Source: Phaffia rhodozyma (taxonomy: Eukaryota > Basidiomycota > Tremellomycetes > Cystofilobasidiales > Mrakiaceae). From it: a stretch of 64,000 nt of DNA. Where the stretch lies: positions 1,798,001 through 1,862,000 of the forward strand of contig JACGZH010000004.1 in the NCBI GenBank assembly GCA_014706385.1. The letters run 5' to 3'. Positions 10,308 to 23,300 of the stretch are shown in pieces; position 1 is the first letter of the stretch; the number at the start of each line of letters is the position of its first letter. Both the position numbers and the translations under genes were made by a program. Under the pieces are notes generated by a model. It worked only from the letters and a program-made list of their open reading frames with translations, was not told where the DNA came from and did no database searches.

Positions 10308-13300
10308 ATGGCTTCCTTGTTCGGCCTCCGGCCGGTCCTCAAACGAGCAGCCGCGCTCTCCTCTGCTCATCCAATCGAAGTCATCCTTTCTACCTTTGTC
10401 GTGGTCACCTTGACGTACTTTCAGTTGATGTACACCATCAAGCACAGTAATTTGTACGTCCGATCATCTATTTGTCGTGTTCTCCTTAGTCTCTTTCTCT
10501 TCCTCCTTTGTCTTTCGCGTCAGCGTGGCTGGATTTCCGTCTCCATGTCATTTCCCTTATTTCCTCTTCCTGTCATTTGTTCCTCTACTTTTCTTTCTCT
10601 ACCTCCTTTCCCTGTCGTTTGCTTTCCCTCGCCAGTTGACCGATCCTCAGGATTCATGGCTAACATGCCCAACACAAACTTGCATATCATCTCTCTTCGT
10701 CCACAGTCTTTCTCAGACGATTAGCACACAATCTACCACCAGCTGGGTCGTCGATGCGTTCTTCTCTTTGGGATCCAGATACCTTGACCTCGCGAAGGTT
10801 AGTCAGTTGACCCTCTCATGCTTCTTTTCTCTCAGTCTTGTGTGTGCGCATATACCCACTCATAGACATCTTCGTACGCTGCACTTTCCCTCCCTTAGCA
10901 AGCAGACTCGGCCGATATCTTTATGGTCCTCCTCGGTTACGTCCTTATGCACGGCACATTCGTCCGACTGTTCCTCAACTTTCGTCGGATGGGCGCAAAC
11001 TTTTGGCTGCCAGGCATGGTTCTTGTCTCGTCCTCCTTTGCCTTCCTCACCGCCCTCCTCGCCGCCTCGATCCTCAACGTTCCGATCGACCCGATCTGTC
11101 TCTCGGAAGCACTTCCCTTCCTCGTGCTCACCGTCGGATTTGACAAGGACTTTACCCTCGCAAAATCTGTGTTCAGCTCCCCAGAAATCGCACCCGTCAT
11201 GCTTAGACGAAAGCCGGTGATCCAACCAGGAGATGACGACGATCTCGAACAGGACGAGCACAGCAGAGTGGCCGCCAACAAGGTTGACATTCAGTGGGCC
11301 CCTCCGGTCGCCGCCTCCCGTATCGTCATTGGCTCGGTCGAGAAGATCGGGTCCTCGATCGTCAGAGACTTTGCCCTCGAGGTCGCCGTCCTCCTTCTCG
11401 GAGCCGCCAGCGGCGTCGGCGGACTCAAGGAGTTTTGTAAGCTCGCCGCGTTAATTTTGGTGGCCGACTGCTGCTTCACCTTTACCTTCTATGTCGCCAT
11501 CCTCACCGTCATGGTCGAGGTAAGCCTTTTCTTCAAGTTTCTTGCTGTCATTTTCCTTTCGACACGTATGCTCATCTTTCGTTTCCGTCTCTCTCACCTT
11601 TCCAGGTTCACCGAATCAAGATCATCCGGGGCTTCCGACCGGCCCACAATAACCGAACACCGAATACTGTGCCCTCTACCCCTACTATCGACGGTCAATC
11701 TACCAACAGATCCGGCATCTCGTCAGGGCCTCCGGCCCGACCGACCGTGCCCGTGTGGAAGAAAGTCTGGAGGAAGCTCATGGGCCCAGAGATCGATTGG
11801 GCGTCCGAAGCTGAGGCTCGAAACCCGGTTCCAAAGTTGAAGTTGCTCTTAGTAAGTAAACTTCCTTTGTTCTTCTCATCATTCTTTATCTCCGAATCCT
11901 GACGTCGGACCCTTCTCGATTCAAAGATCTTGGCCTTTCTTATCCTTCATATCCTCAACCTTTGCACGCCTCTGACCGAGACCACAGCTATCAAGCGATC
12001 GTCTAGCATACACCAGCCCATTTATGCCGACCCTGCTCATCCGATCGCACAGACAAACACGACGCTCCATCGGGCGCACAGCCTAGTCATCTTTGATCAG
12101 TTCCTTAGTGACTGGACGACCATCGTCGGAGATCCAATCATGAGCAAGTGGATCATCATCACCCTGGGCGTGTCCATCCTGCTGAACGGGTTCCTCCTAA
12201 AAGGGATCGCTTCTGGCTCTGCTCTCGGACCCGGTCGTGCCGGAGGAGGAGGAGCTGCCGCCGCCGCCGCCGTCTTGCTCGGAGCGTGGGAAATCGTCGA
12301 TTGGAACAATGAGACAGAGACCTCAACGAACACTCCGGCTGGTCCACCCGGCCACAAGAACCAGAATGTCAACCTCCGACTCAGTCTCGAGCGGGATACT
12401 GGTCTCCTCCGTTACCAGCGTGAGCAGGCCTACCAGGCCCAGTCTCAGATCCTCGCTCCTATTTCACCGGTCTCTGTCGCGCCCGTCGTCTCCAACGGTA
12501 ACGGTAACGCATCGAAATCGATTGAGAAACCAATGCCTCGTTTGGTGGTCCCTAACGGACCAAGATCCTTGCCTGAATCACCACCTTCGACGACAGAATC
12601 AACCCCGGTCAACAAGGTTATCATCGGTGGACCGTCCGACAGGCCTGCCCTAGACGGACTCGCCAATGGAAACGGTGCCGTCCCCCTTGACAAACAAACT
12701 GTGCTTGGCATGAGGTCGATCGAAGAATGCGAAGAAATTATGAAGAGTGGTCTCGGGCCTTACTCACTCAACGACGAAGAATTGATTTTGTTGACTCAAA
12801 AGGGAAAGATTCCGCCGTACTCGCTGGAAAAAGCATTGCAGAACTGTGAGCGGGCGGTCAAGATTCGAAGGGCGGTTATCTGTAGGTCTTTTTCTCCTTT
12901 GAATTTCAAGCCTTGGAGGAGAGGAAAGTGCTTCGGGGTACAATACAGGTTGTGCAAACAAACCAAGAGAAACTAAAGAAAACTTTCTTCTCCTCTCTCT
13001 CCCCTCGACGTCAGCCCGAGCATCCGTTACTAAGACGCTGGAAACCTCGGACTTGCCCATGAAGGATTACGACTACTCGAAAGTGATGGGCGCATGCTGT
13101 GAGAACGTTGTCGGATATATGCCTCTCCCTGTCGGAATCGCTGGTCCACTTAACATTGATGGCGAGGTCGTCCCCATCCCGATGGCCACCACCGAGGGAA
13201 CTCTCGTGGCCTCGACGTCGAGAGGTTGCAAAGCGCTCAACGCGGGTGGCGGAGTGACCACCGTCATCACCCAGGATGCGATGACGAGAGGACCGGTGGT

Positions 13301-14740
13301 GGATTTCCCTTCGGTCTCTCAGGCCGCACAGGCCAAACGATGGTTGGATTCGGTCGAAGGAATGGAGGTTATGGCCGCTTCGTTCAACTCGACTTCTAGA
13401 TTCGCCAGGTTGCAGAGCATCAAGTGTGGAATGGCCGGCCGATCGCTATACATCCGTTTGGCGACCAGTACCGGAGATGCGATGGGAATGAACATGGCTG
13501 GTGAGTGCGACGAGTTTTCTTTGTTCTTCTTGTGCGGACCATGTTTTCTCATCCAGCCAATTCATTCTTCATTCCTTCTCGGTGTTTGGCAACCTTTTAG
13601 GTAAAGGAACGGAGAAAGCTTTGGAAACCCTGTCCGAGTACTTCCCATCCATGCAGATCCTTGCTCTTTCTGGTAACTACTGTATCGACAAGAAGCCTTC
13701 TGCCATCAACTGGATTGAGGGCCGTGGAAAGTCCGTGGTGGCCGAGTCGGTGATCCCTGGAGCGATCGTCAAGTCTGTCCTCAAGACAACGGTTGCGGAT
13801 CTCGTCAACTTGAACATTAAGAAAAACTTGATCGGAAGTGCCATGGCAGGCAGCATTGGAGGATTCAACGCCCACGCGTCGAATATTTTGACTGTGCGTA
13901 CTTCTCTTTCCATATTCGTCCTCGTTTAATTTCTTTTCTGTCCAGTCTTATGACGTCTGATTGGTTCTTCTTTTCACCCACACACATACAGTCAATCTTC
14001 TTGGCTACAGGTCAGGATCCTGCACAGAATGTGGAGTCCTCAATGTGCATGACATTGATGGAGGCGTACGTTTTTTGTTTTGTTTTCCTTCTTTTTCCAT
14101 ATGTTTCTACTTCTACTTTCTTCCCGAGTCCGCCAAGCTGATACCTTTATACGGTCCTTCTCTTTCTCATGACGAGTAGTGTGAACGACGGAAAAGATCT
14201 ACTCATCACCTGCTCGATGCCGGCGATCGAGTGCGGAACGGTCGGTGGAGGAACTTTCCTCCCTCCGCAAAACGCCTGTTTGCAGATGCTCGGTGTCGCA
14301 GGTGCCCATCCAGATTCGCCCGGTCACAATGCTCGTCGACTAGCAAGAATCATCGCTGCCAGTGTGATGGCTGGAGAGTTGAGTTTGATGAGTGCTTTGG
14401 CCGCTGGTCATTTAATCAAGGCCCACATGAGTAAGTCTGCCACCTTTTGATAATCAAAAGGGTCGTGGTACTGGTGTCACTGACTGGTGACTCTTCCTGT
14501 CATGCAGAGCACAATCGATCGACACCTTCGACTCCTCTACCGGTCTCACCGTTGGCGACCCGACCGAACACGCCGTCCCACCGGTCGATTGGATTGCTCA
14601 CACCGATGACGTCTTCCGCATCGGTCGCCTCGATGTTCTCTGGGTTCGGTAGTCCGTCGACGAGCTCGCTCAAGACGGTAGGTAGCATGGCTTGCGTCAG
14701 GGAACGAGGGGACGAGACGAGTGTGAACGTGGATGCCTGA
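10308..14740 (+). CDS. HMG1: 3-hydroxy-3-methylglutaryl-CoA reductase
   Basis: Rate-limiting mevalonate pathway enzyme in the ER membrane, feeding sterols and, in some basidiomycete yeasts, carotenoids. Ten exons (10308-10453, 10707-10797, 10899-11519, 11606-11851, 11927-12881, 13015-13500, 13601-13893, 13992-14065, 14180-14430, 14508-14740) stay in phase through 1131 aa. The N-terminal part is multi-pass with a sterol-sensing-type segment ([18 protein letters not shown]). The catalytic part (about residues 640-1055) has [46 protein letters not shown] and AGHLIKAHM. An extra Ser/Pro/Thr-rich tail of about 77 residues follows the catalytic domain and is encoded by the last exon. Confidence 0.96.
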
Positions 14741-15391
14741 ACTGGGGACTCCCTTTTCTTGGTATCCCTTCCGTTTTTCTTTCGGCCTTTGAATCCTGTA
14801 TTCTTGTCCGTTTTTTCATCTTCTCTTTCTGGTTCTCCTTCTCTCGTTCATCTGCAAAAACAAAATTCAATCGCATCGGTCTCTGGCATTCCATTTGGGT
14901 TTCAAAATCAAATCAATCTCTATCTACTATCTCAAATATCTTTTTTTCATCTTTTGATTCATTTCTGTTGAAAACTGTCTTGCCCTTCTCCTACTTCTTA
15001 TCTCTGCCTTCTTGCCAAAGTTCAATTCGTTGTCCATCTGTGCACTCTGATCTATCAGTCTGTATCAAGTACGCTCTTAAATCTGTAATTGGCTCTCGGA
15101 GGTGTCTCGTCATCTCACATATGGCTGGCGATATGATGTGTCGGTTTCTTCCCCTCCAACAAAGGCGACGTGGCTCCTTCATCAATCTTTGGCGCAAGCT
15201 CTCAAAATTCTCCAAAACGGCTGACTAAGCAAGGTTTCCAAGTACTCTCAAACCGAGCAAGGCCATCCATCCTCAAATCAACTTGTGAAACCCTTTGTGG
15301 ATAGACCGTCCAAACCGAGCTCTTCCCAATCTTCGCCTCCCCTTCTTCTCTCTGTTTCCCACCCGTTCGAGTTTGTTTATTTGAGAATCAG
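14741..15391. other. Intergenic region, HMG-CoA reductase 3' side to BUD22 5' side
   Basis: T/C-rich 651-bp stretch with no supported gene. Both neighbours are plus strand, so it holds the reductase 3' UTR and terminator and the BUD22 promoter. No clear motif was assigned. Confidence 0.4.
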
Positions 15392-17427
15392 ATGGAAGAC
15401 GATATCCCTCCGGTAGAGGTAGATGTAGAGGATCCGTCTGGTGGGTCTAGAAAGAGGAAGCGGCCAGGCCCACTACCAATGGATCCTATGGCTGTTCTCA
15501 CTTTTGATCAGCTACAAAAGAAATTCGTAAGAGTTCCTTCTTTCCCTTCTTTTGTTGTACATAGATAGCAATAACCGATGCTGATGGCTGGCGTCTGCTT
15601 CTCTTGATTGATCGACGAGGAAATCTTCAGTATCATTTGAATAAAGCATTACTCACAGCTGCTAAGAAAGCCCAAAAGTTGGAGAGTCAAAAGTTGATCA
15701 AGAGCAAGTGAGAATCCTGGTTTCTTTCTTTCCTTCTCGTTCTTGACCTTCGGTATCAGAGGACCGCCTCTTGAGAGATACTCGAGAGAAAGTTTTCTGA
15801 CGTCAGCCTGGGTTTGATGTCACTTTAATTTTCAACCTGGGACTCTTTGGATTAAACAGAAACAATCCTAAAGCTACACAAGAAGAACAGACAGACTTGA
15901 GCTCTCAGTTGGTTGACGTCAAGGTTCGTTTCTTCCCTCTTCTTTCTCTTTTCTCCACGGACATCAAGCTTGACATAATGCTTCGACGCAGCTTACTAAC
16001 TCTGCTCATGCTTGTTTGATTCTCTCTGCGGCAGGCTCTATCTCTCGAACCGCTGATCGCGTTAAACTTACACAACCGACTGACGAAACTTCATGTGATT
16101 GAAAACAACCCAATCATCGAGCCTCTTGTGCCCCTTCCCGGTCTGCCACACGACAACTTAAAAAGTAAAGCCGCGAACCGAATCTTGAGTTCCAAAGCTT
16201 TCGCATCAGAGATGAGTTCGGCCGTCATCAGGGTTAAAGGATGGTTGTACCCAGAGTTCAAACAGGCAGAGCGAGCAAAGGAGAGTGCAGAGAAGAGGGC
16301 TGCCGCCGCTGCTGCCGCCGCCGAGTTCGGCGGTAAAGAAGGAAGAGGAGGAGGAGGAAATAATAAGGAAACAGGGCTGTCCAGTCGGTCTACCGGTGGT
16401 CAACTCGCTTCCTCATCTGCGCTACCACCCCCGGCGGTTCGTCCTCGATCACCCTCGCTCGTACCTGAGGTCGACCATGTGGATTACGATGATAGCAGAA
16501 GCGAAGGTGGCGAATACTCTGGATCAGAGGATGAAGATTCCGATTCGGACAATGATGGAGCTGCCTCCCGAGCTTCTTCGTCCTCTGGAACAGGTTCAGG
16601 TTCGGATTCAGAGAGGCCTAAACAAGCACTGACCAAGAAAGCCAAGGTGGAAAAGAAACCAAAGAAGCCAGAGCCGGCAAAGAAGAAGAAAATCGCAAGC
16701 TCCACATTCTTGCCTTCACTCTCCGCGGGTTACACGTTCGGTGGATCGGATTCAGAGCCGGAAGAGCTAAGTGACGACGGAGGCGCAAGAAAGAACAGAC
16801 GAGGACAGCGAGCGAGAAAGGCGTGAGTTTTCTCTCTCTCTTTATCCACAATTCTGGTACACGAGCGAACCACTCATGGCTTCCTTAAAATTCATGCTTG
16901 TATATCAATCAAATTTGGGAACAAAAAAAAACAGGATCTGGGAAAAGAAATATGGAGCGAACGCGAACCATTTGAAAGCAGCTCGAGCCAACGGAGAGGA
17001 CACCAGTCTCGAGTCCAATGCGTTCGTCGGACGAGGCCGTGGAGGGTTCGCTGGTCGTGGAGGGTCTTCCGGTCGAGGAGGCTCAACCTCGTCCACTCGA
17101 GGAGGCAGAAGAGATTTCTCTGTGCCTGCCTCGACGGACGGAGGCTACAACACTAGTGCAGGCGGCAGGGGAGGTTCGTTCTCTTCTGCCGGTCGGGGCG
17201 GGTCTTCAATGGGTGGTGGATTCTCGAGCAGAGCTGGCGCGACTGGATTCTCTTCTGGTCCACCTCCACCGTCATCATCGTCAGCAGGAGCGTCTGGCGG
17301 AGGCCAAAAAAAGGCAGAAGGAGCGATGCACCCGTCGTGGATCGCGAAACAAAAGATGAAGGAGAGAGAAAAGGCGTTGGGCGATGTGAGAGCTGCAGTC
17401 CAACCGAAGAAGATTGTTTTCGATTGA
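15392..17427 (+). CDS. BUD22: BUD22/SRFBP1-family ribosome biogenesis protein
   Basis: Nucleolar protein needed for early 18S rRNA processing in yeast. Five exons (15392-15526, 15631-15707, 15860-15923, 16035-16822, 16935-17427) give 518 aa with matching phases. A helical, Lys-rich N-terminal region (HLNKALLTAAKKAQKLESQK, SQLVDVKALSLEPLIALNL, KLHVIENNP) is followed by a long acidic/Ser segment. The C-terminal signature is clear: RRGQRARKAIWEKKYGANA and MHPSWIAKQKMKEREK, ending KKIVFD. An unusual Gly/Arg-rich insert (RGRGGFAGRGG-type repeats, roughly residues 385-460) sits between the two C-terminal motifs. Identification rests on the HPSW...IVFD and WEKKYG ends. Confidence 0.82.
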
Positions 17428-17663
17428 TGATTTCACTATCTCTCTTTTCTGTTCTTTATCTTCTTGAAGTTGACTAGATATGAGTGCAAACTTAAGTACA
17501 AATACAGAGCTGAGAGATCTGCTCAGAGTGGCCTATCGCAATTGAGAGTGTGTTTACGAAATTATAAAGTAGAGCGAATGCCGAGGTTCATCTGATTTCG
17601 TGTTATCTTTGACTTTGTCGTCTCTCTTCGATAAACTATCACCCAAGCCTTCAACAGGACTGA

Positions 17664-19486
17664 ATGAAAATCAGCTCTGTTCTCACCCAAACTCTGTTTT
17701 CGCCTTATCCTACCCGCTCTTTTTGTCCCTCGTTCCATACTTGGAAACATACAGTTGCTTCTCGTTCTATCCTCGTTTCCGAAACCCATCGCTTCTTCCG
17801 TCCGTCTTGCTTCGGTCTTGCCCGATCATCTCACCATTCTCACGTCTCTCCTTCAACCAACATACATCACATCTCCACAAGAGCGTTTGCTTCATCTGTC
17901 GTTGCAAGTAAGATGACGAAGATTGCTGCTTGTCAGATCACATCTACTCCGGACGTAGATCATAATCTAAAGATCTCGGAGACAGTCATCAGAGGGGCTG
18001 TCAAAGACGGAGCCAAGGTATGTATGATCGTGATTTTGTGCTGGCATTCGCCTTTTTTAAAATACCCTTATGACTGCAGACGCTCTAATCGAGAGAAGTT
18101 ATTTGGTTTCGTAAGGTTATTTTTCTACCTGAAGCTGCAGAGTGCGTTTCTTTGTTTCGAGTTTTGTCGTTGTCGGCCAGATGCGATGGAGATTGTGATT
18201 TCTGATGTTGGTTTGTCGACCTCCTGCATTTCTTCAAGTTTCATCACCGACTCAGCGCATGAGTGCTTCTTATTGTCTGCTCCAATTTCAAACCACACCT
18301 ATCTAGTTCGTCCAGTCTTTATGAATACACTCACAGTCGGAGGAAAAAGACGGCTGATCATACGCCATATGTTGAGCCATTGATAGAAAGGAATCCAATC
18401 ATTAGCGAAAGAGTTGCAAGTTACGATCCTCGTAGGGATCCATGATCTTCCCGAGCCAGGATCTGCTGAGGACAAGGAGGAAGAAGAAGGGAGCGAGCGA
18501 GTGTTCAACACTCAAGTTGTTGTTGGAACGCATGGTCAGATCGTAGAGATCTATAGAAAGGTTCGTTAGAAAATTCAAACTTTCGATTGTGCGGCAGGCG
18601 GACTCAAAGTCTTCTCGTTGGCTCGATTCAATCAGGTCCATTTGTTCGATGTTAAACTTAAAGGAGATAAAGGAGAAACCTCAGGACCAAACGGACCATC
18701 AGAGGATACGGATCAACCAGAAAAAAGGACAGGAGAAAGTTTGAGAATCCGACCAGGTAAAAAGATCTGTGACCCAGTCAGCACAGTTGCTGGCAAGGTC
18801 GGGCTTGAGATTTGTTATGATATCCGGTCAGTCAATTCATTCTTTCTTCTTGTCAGATCTCTCTTATTCCATTGTATAGGTTCTATTCTCTCACCGTGAA
18901 TTTCACTCCTTTTCCTTTACTGGCTCGTTGAACGCTTCAACACGGGTAGATTCCCAGAGATTCATTCGATCTTGCGTGACAAAGGAGCAGACATCATCGC
19001 GCTTCCATCTGCGTTCACTCTGAAGACGGGTAAAGCCCATTGGGCTACGCTACTTAAATCAATCGCCATCACATACCAAGTATTTGTTGTCGCAGCTGCT
19101 CAAGTGTAAGGGAGTTTCTCGTGAACTCTGGCAAGATGCACTCAAGCTCTGTCTGACCCGACTGTTTTTCTTTTCTCTTTTCATTTTTTCCATCTTTCTT
19201 TCTTCTTCTGATTATATATTGACTGTTCTACAGAGGCGCTCACACATCGAGTCGATCTTCATGGGGCGAGACGTTAGTGTTTTCTCCATGGGGTACTGAA
19301 CTCGGTCGGTTGCGCTCAATGGACGACGTCCCGGAAGACGAACGGTCAAACCCGTTAAAGCCAGAGTTTGTCATCGTCGATCTAAACTTGGGCGAAATCG
19401 AGGAGGTACGAGGCATGATCCCTGTTGAAGGTCAAAGAAGAATCGATGTCTACAACGTTCCGCGAGAGGTCTGTGTGATTCTATAA
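17664..19486 (+). CDS. NIT1: Nit1-type carbon-nitrogen hydrolase (deaminated glutathione amidase)
   Basis: Nitrilase-superfamily amidase, probably repairing deaminated glutathione. Seven exons (17664-18017, 18116-18141, 18239-18305, 18387-18560, 18636-18826, 18950-19105, 19234-19486) give 406 aa. The Glu-Lys-Cys triad is visible: FLPEAAD (Glu, carried by a 26-nt exon), VEIYRKVHLFD (Lys) and GLEICYDIRFPE (Cys). The conserved end SSWGETLVFSPWGTELG follows. The first 83 residues are Arg/Ser/His-rich without acidic runs, like a mitochondrial leader, and an in-frame Met at 17913 (MTKIAACQITSTPD) begins the mature enzyme. Two start sites could give mitochondrial and cytosolic forms; this is inference. 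Confidence 0.88.
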
Positions 19487-20376
19487 GCGATGCCCCTGTT
19501 TTTTTTTTCATCTGTACGGGAGATTCGTCCGCTGACTACCAGAACAATGTTCTCTTGTCACATCATCTTGGTTGTGTCAGGTCTAGGATTACACACCCAT
19601 CTTGATTCGTTGATTCATGAATGATGGACAGTATTGTTGCATCATGTGTATCCATTGTGTTATGTGTTATGTGATTGGCCTCTCTCGTGCTCGTTTCCTG
19701 CGCTCTGGATGGCATAGCTTTCGATCCTCTCAGTCATTTTCTTCTATTTGTCCACCTCGCAGGACAGTTTGCTCGAATGAAAAGACGTCTAAAGCTAGAA
19801 AAGAACGTATTGTTCTAGTCTGATCCTCGTCTCTTCAATGCCTCTCTCTAACGACCTTTGTGCCGCTCGCGTTTTGATGCAAAGACAAAGCCTCACGTCC
19901 TTGTCCTCATCCTTATCTTGCTCGGCACGCTCAGAACGAGCATAATTCCCACCTAGTCCACCGTTTCTATACAACATATGTGCACAACCACCCAGAGTTG
20001 ACCTAAATGAAGGTCGGCAGAATGAACAATGTGTTGTTCATGAGCTGCTAGCTGACGATCGAATGTTGCGGGATACATGATTAAGACGGTTTATTCAAAA
20101 ATCATTTATTTACTTTATTTCATCCCCTCTGTATCAACTCTTCCCCTTCCTTGCAAACACCCTCCCTCTTCTCTTTTTCATCCATTCTTTTCTCCCTCTC
20201 GTTACCTTTTCTCTCCCGGTCGTACTGTGTGAGGGCTTCTGGGTGTCGCATCTGTCTCCCTGTCTCTCTCTCTTTGTTGTTCTTGTCTTTTTTCCCTTCT
20301 TCCTGGACCAGTCTCCTAGAGTCCCACAGCTAGTTCGCGAAAGTCAAGCCTCTCTGGCCTGAAACAACCGCCCGGC
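19487..20376. other. Intergenic region upstream of chitin synthase
   Basis: 890 bp between two plus-strand genes. The right part (20110-20370) is CT-rich, typical of promoter/leader DNA here. No gene, RNA or repeat could be supported. Confidence 0.4.
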
Positions 20377-23300
20377 ATGCTTCCCAAAAACACAGGTTAC
20401 TCGTCCCATCCTTTGCCTCAACAACCATCTCAGTCCTACTCGCCTACAGAGAATAATCAGCCACCCAGACTTCCAAACGTGTCTGCTGTATCATTCACAG
20501 AACCTGACGGATCGAACCTTTCTCGAGGTCCGAACGGGCCAAACCGGCCACAACTCTCCACGACTTACAGCTCGAAAGGGCCCCAGAAGAGCTATACGAA
20601 TGACGATGGGTCGATCCAAATGGACGAACCAGTCGCACCGATCCTGTATGCTGATGCAGGCGCGTATGCTACTGGTGGAGGAGCAGACTTCAAGAAGAAA
20701 AAGAGTCTCATCAGGCCAGACAGAGAGAGGGTCGATCCGGGAGATAGATTGTTTCACTACAGACAGCATGCCAAGTACGTGATTTAACTCTCTTCTTCCC
20801 ATCTTCACTTCTTTTCCCTTGTTTGGCTGGTGGTCGTGGTCTCGCCCTTTCATCTCCCTTTGTCTTTCTACTTTCGTTCTCGATCTCTTTCAAATACATA
20901 AAACTGAACAACTATCTAAACACGTCGGTATGATGTTTTCCTTCCTCGCAGGAATCAGACGGACGTGATGGCTTCTGGTACGTAGCTGTTTGCCCCGACT
21001 ATATGTATTCAGATCTTCATCAAGATTCGACACATCCTTCAATATTGGCACCTCCAGTACTTCTTTTACTTACTTGAGCTCTCTTGATTTCCATCTTGAT
21101 TTCTATTTTTTAGCAACCGGGAATCTTCCCGATCCCACTGCGGCTCATGTCAATCGAGGTATGCCTCAGCTTCGTCGAGGAAAGTCCATCCTCGCTCGAG
21201 AAGTCACGAATGTGTCTACACGAACATCTCTCATAGAAGAGACTCCCATCATCGGCTACGAGAAAAAAAGCGGGTTCTGGGATAGGATTGCTCCTGGACC
21301 GGTGGATGGTTGGATGATCTACTGTTGGATCCTGACATGCTGGGTTCCTCCGTTTATCATGCGGGTAGTTTTCGGTAAGACTCTCATTCACGCATTCGCT
21401 ATGCCCTGCATCTTGGACATTTGCTTACCTCTTATACGTGATTTACGCCCATTAAGGCAAACGAACCCCTGAAGCCCAACGTGCTTGGAGGGAAAAGATT
21501 GGTCTCATCAGCATCATTGCTTGCCTTATGGCAGCCGTTGGTTTCTTGACTTTCGGATTCACTCAGACCGTTTGTGGAACTCCTGCGAACCGATACCATG
21601 GAGGCCATATCGAGAACGGATCACTGATCATGAATGGTTACTCCTACGATCTTTCCAAATGGGACCACCCTGCCGGCGGGGTCTTTAACGGATCACAAAA
21701 CCCTTTATATATGGATGCTTGGATGGCCGGAGGGATGGATGCAAGTTTCCTATTCCAGGATGTGAACAGACACTGTCTCGACGTCATCAAACCCACCAAT
21801 GATACTGGCATCAGCGTTGACTCCACCAATCGAAACAGAATGGGATGGTACTTCCCTTGCAAGCTTCGACCCCAGAACGGAACTAACACCGTCGATGCTT
21901 CAAACATCACCTCTTCATATACTTGCCATACATCCTCTGTTGCTCGGGCCAATTACAGTTCGCTTACTCCGGCTGGCCAGGTTTACTACACGTGGGCAGA
22001 TATTAAAAATCCCCAAAGAAATTTGGCTGTGTACCAGTCGTATGTTGGAATATTCTTCCCCGTCTTTCAAATATCTCTCAACTCATCTACCTGACCGTAC
22101 TTTCGCATTGTTCTTATTTTGATATTCAACACGATGTAGTAACGTTCTCGATCTTGACCTTCTCAACTGGTTGCAATCTTCTCAGACCACTTGGCCACCT
22201 CTGTTCGACTATCTGAAATCCGGAAACGCGACTTACAAGGGTCTTGATATCACAATGGTTGGAATCCGTTCTGGTCATCAAACAGAGATGAATTGCCTGA
22301 TGGACGTTATCACGATCGGCTTTATTGATACTAAGACCATCGGATGTGTTGCCTCGGACGTTGTTCTCTATGTTTCGCTCGTGTTTATTATTGGAGTTGT
22401 TAGCGCGAAGTTTGCCATGGCCGTCATCTTTGGTTGGTTCCTTTCCTGGAAACTTGGAAATTTCAAGGGAGAAACATACGCTCAAAGGATGGCTAGGTCC
22501 GAGGCCATCGAGAACTGGACGGATGATATCTACCGGGCCGCCCCGTCAAAGTATCGGCCGAACGTCGCGTCTGGCAAAGGAGGCAAGAGCAAAGGAACCA
22601 CATTCCTGCCCTCCACCTCTAGATTCAGCAAGGCTGACTCAATGATGGTGACTGCTTCTAGACCTACCACCGCATACGGAGGTGGAGGCCCTAACGGAGG
22701 TTACACCCGATCTAATACCACTAGTTCCTATGGAACCAAAGGTCTCCTCGGCGCCGGTCGGTACACCCCTCCTGGCTCTCCGATGCTGCACTCATCCCGA
22801 AGTTCCAACTCGCTTCCTTTCGGTGGAGATTCATCTAACGTGCATCAGTCATTCTCGGAGGCTTCCCTCGCCCAGGCCAGCTGCCCGTTCCCTTTCAACC
22901 CCAACGTCATTCCTCAGCCCTCAATCGACTATGAACCGTTTGGCTTCCCGCTGATCCACAACATTCTTCTCGTCACCGCATACTCCGAGTCGATCGAAGG
23001 GCTTCGAACTACGATTGACTCGCTTGCCACTACAGATTATCCAAACTCGCATAAGGTTATTCTTGTCATCGCGGATGGAATGGTTCGAGGATCCGGTTCG
23101 GCCCTCAAGACACCCGATATCGTACTCGGCATGATGAAGGATTTGATCATCCCGGCCGATCAAGTCGAGGCACATTCATACGTGGCCATTGCAGATGGTC
23201 ACAAGAGGCACAACATGGCAAAGGTATACGCCGGGTTCTATGATTACGATGACGATACGGTCGAAGTATCCAAGCAACAACGGGTCCCGATTGTACTTGT

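Noticed and set aside
10477..11220. Long plus-strand frame overlapping the first HMG-CoA reductase introns and exons
   Set aside because: It runs through introns and an alternative frame of the reductase; the phase-consistent exon chain explains the same bases.
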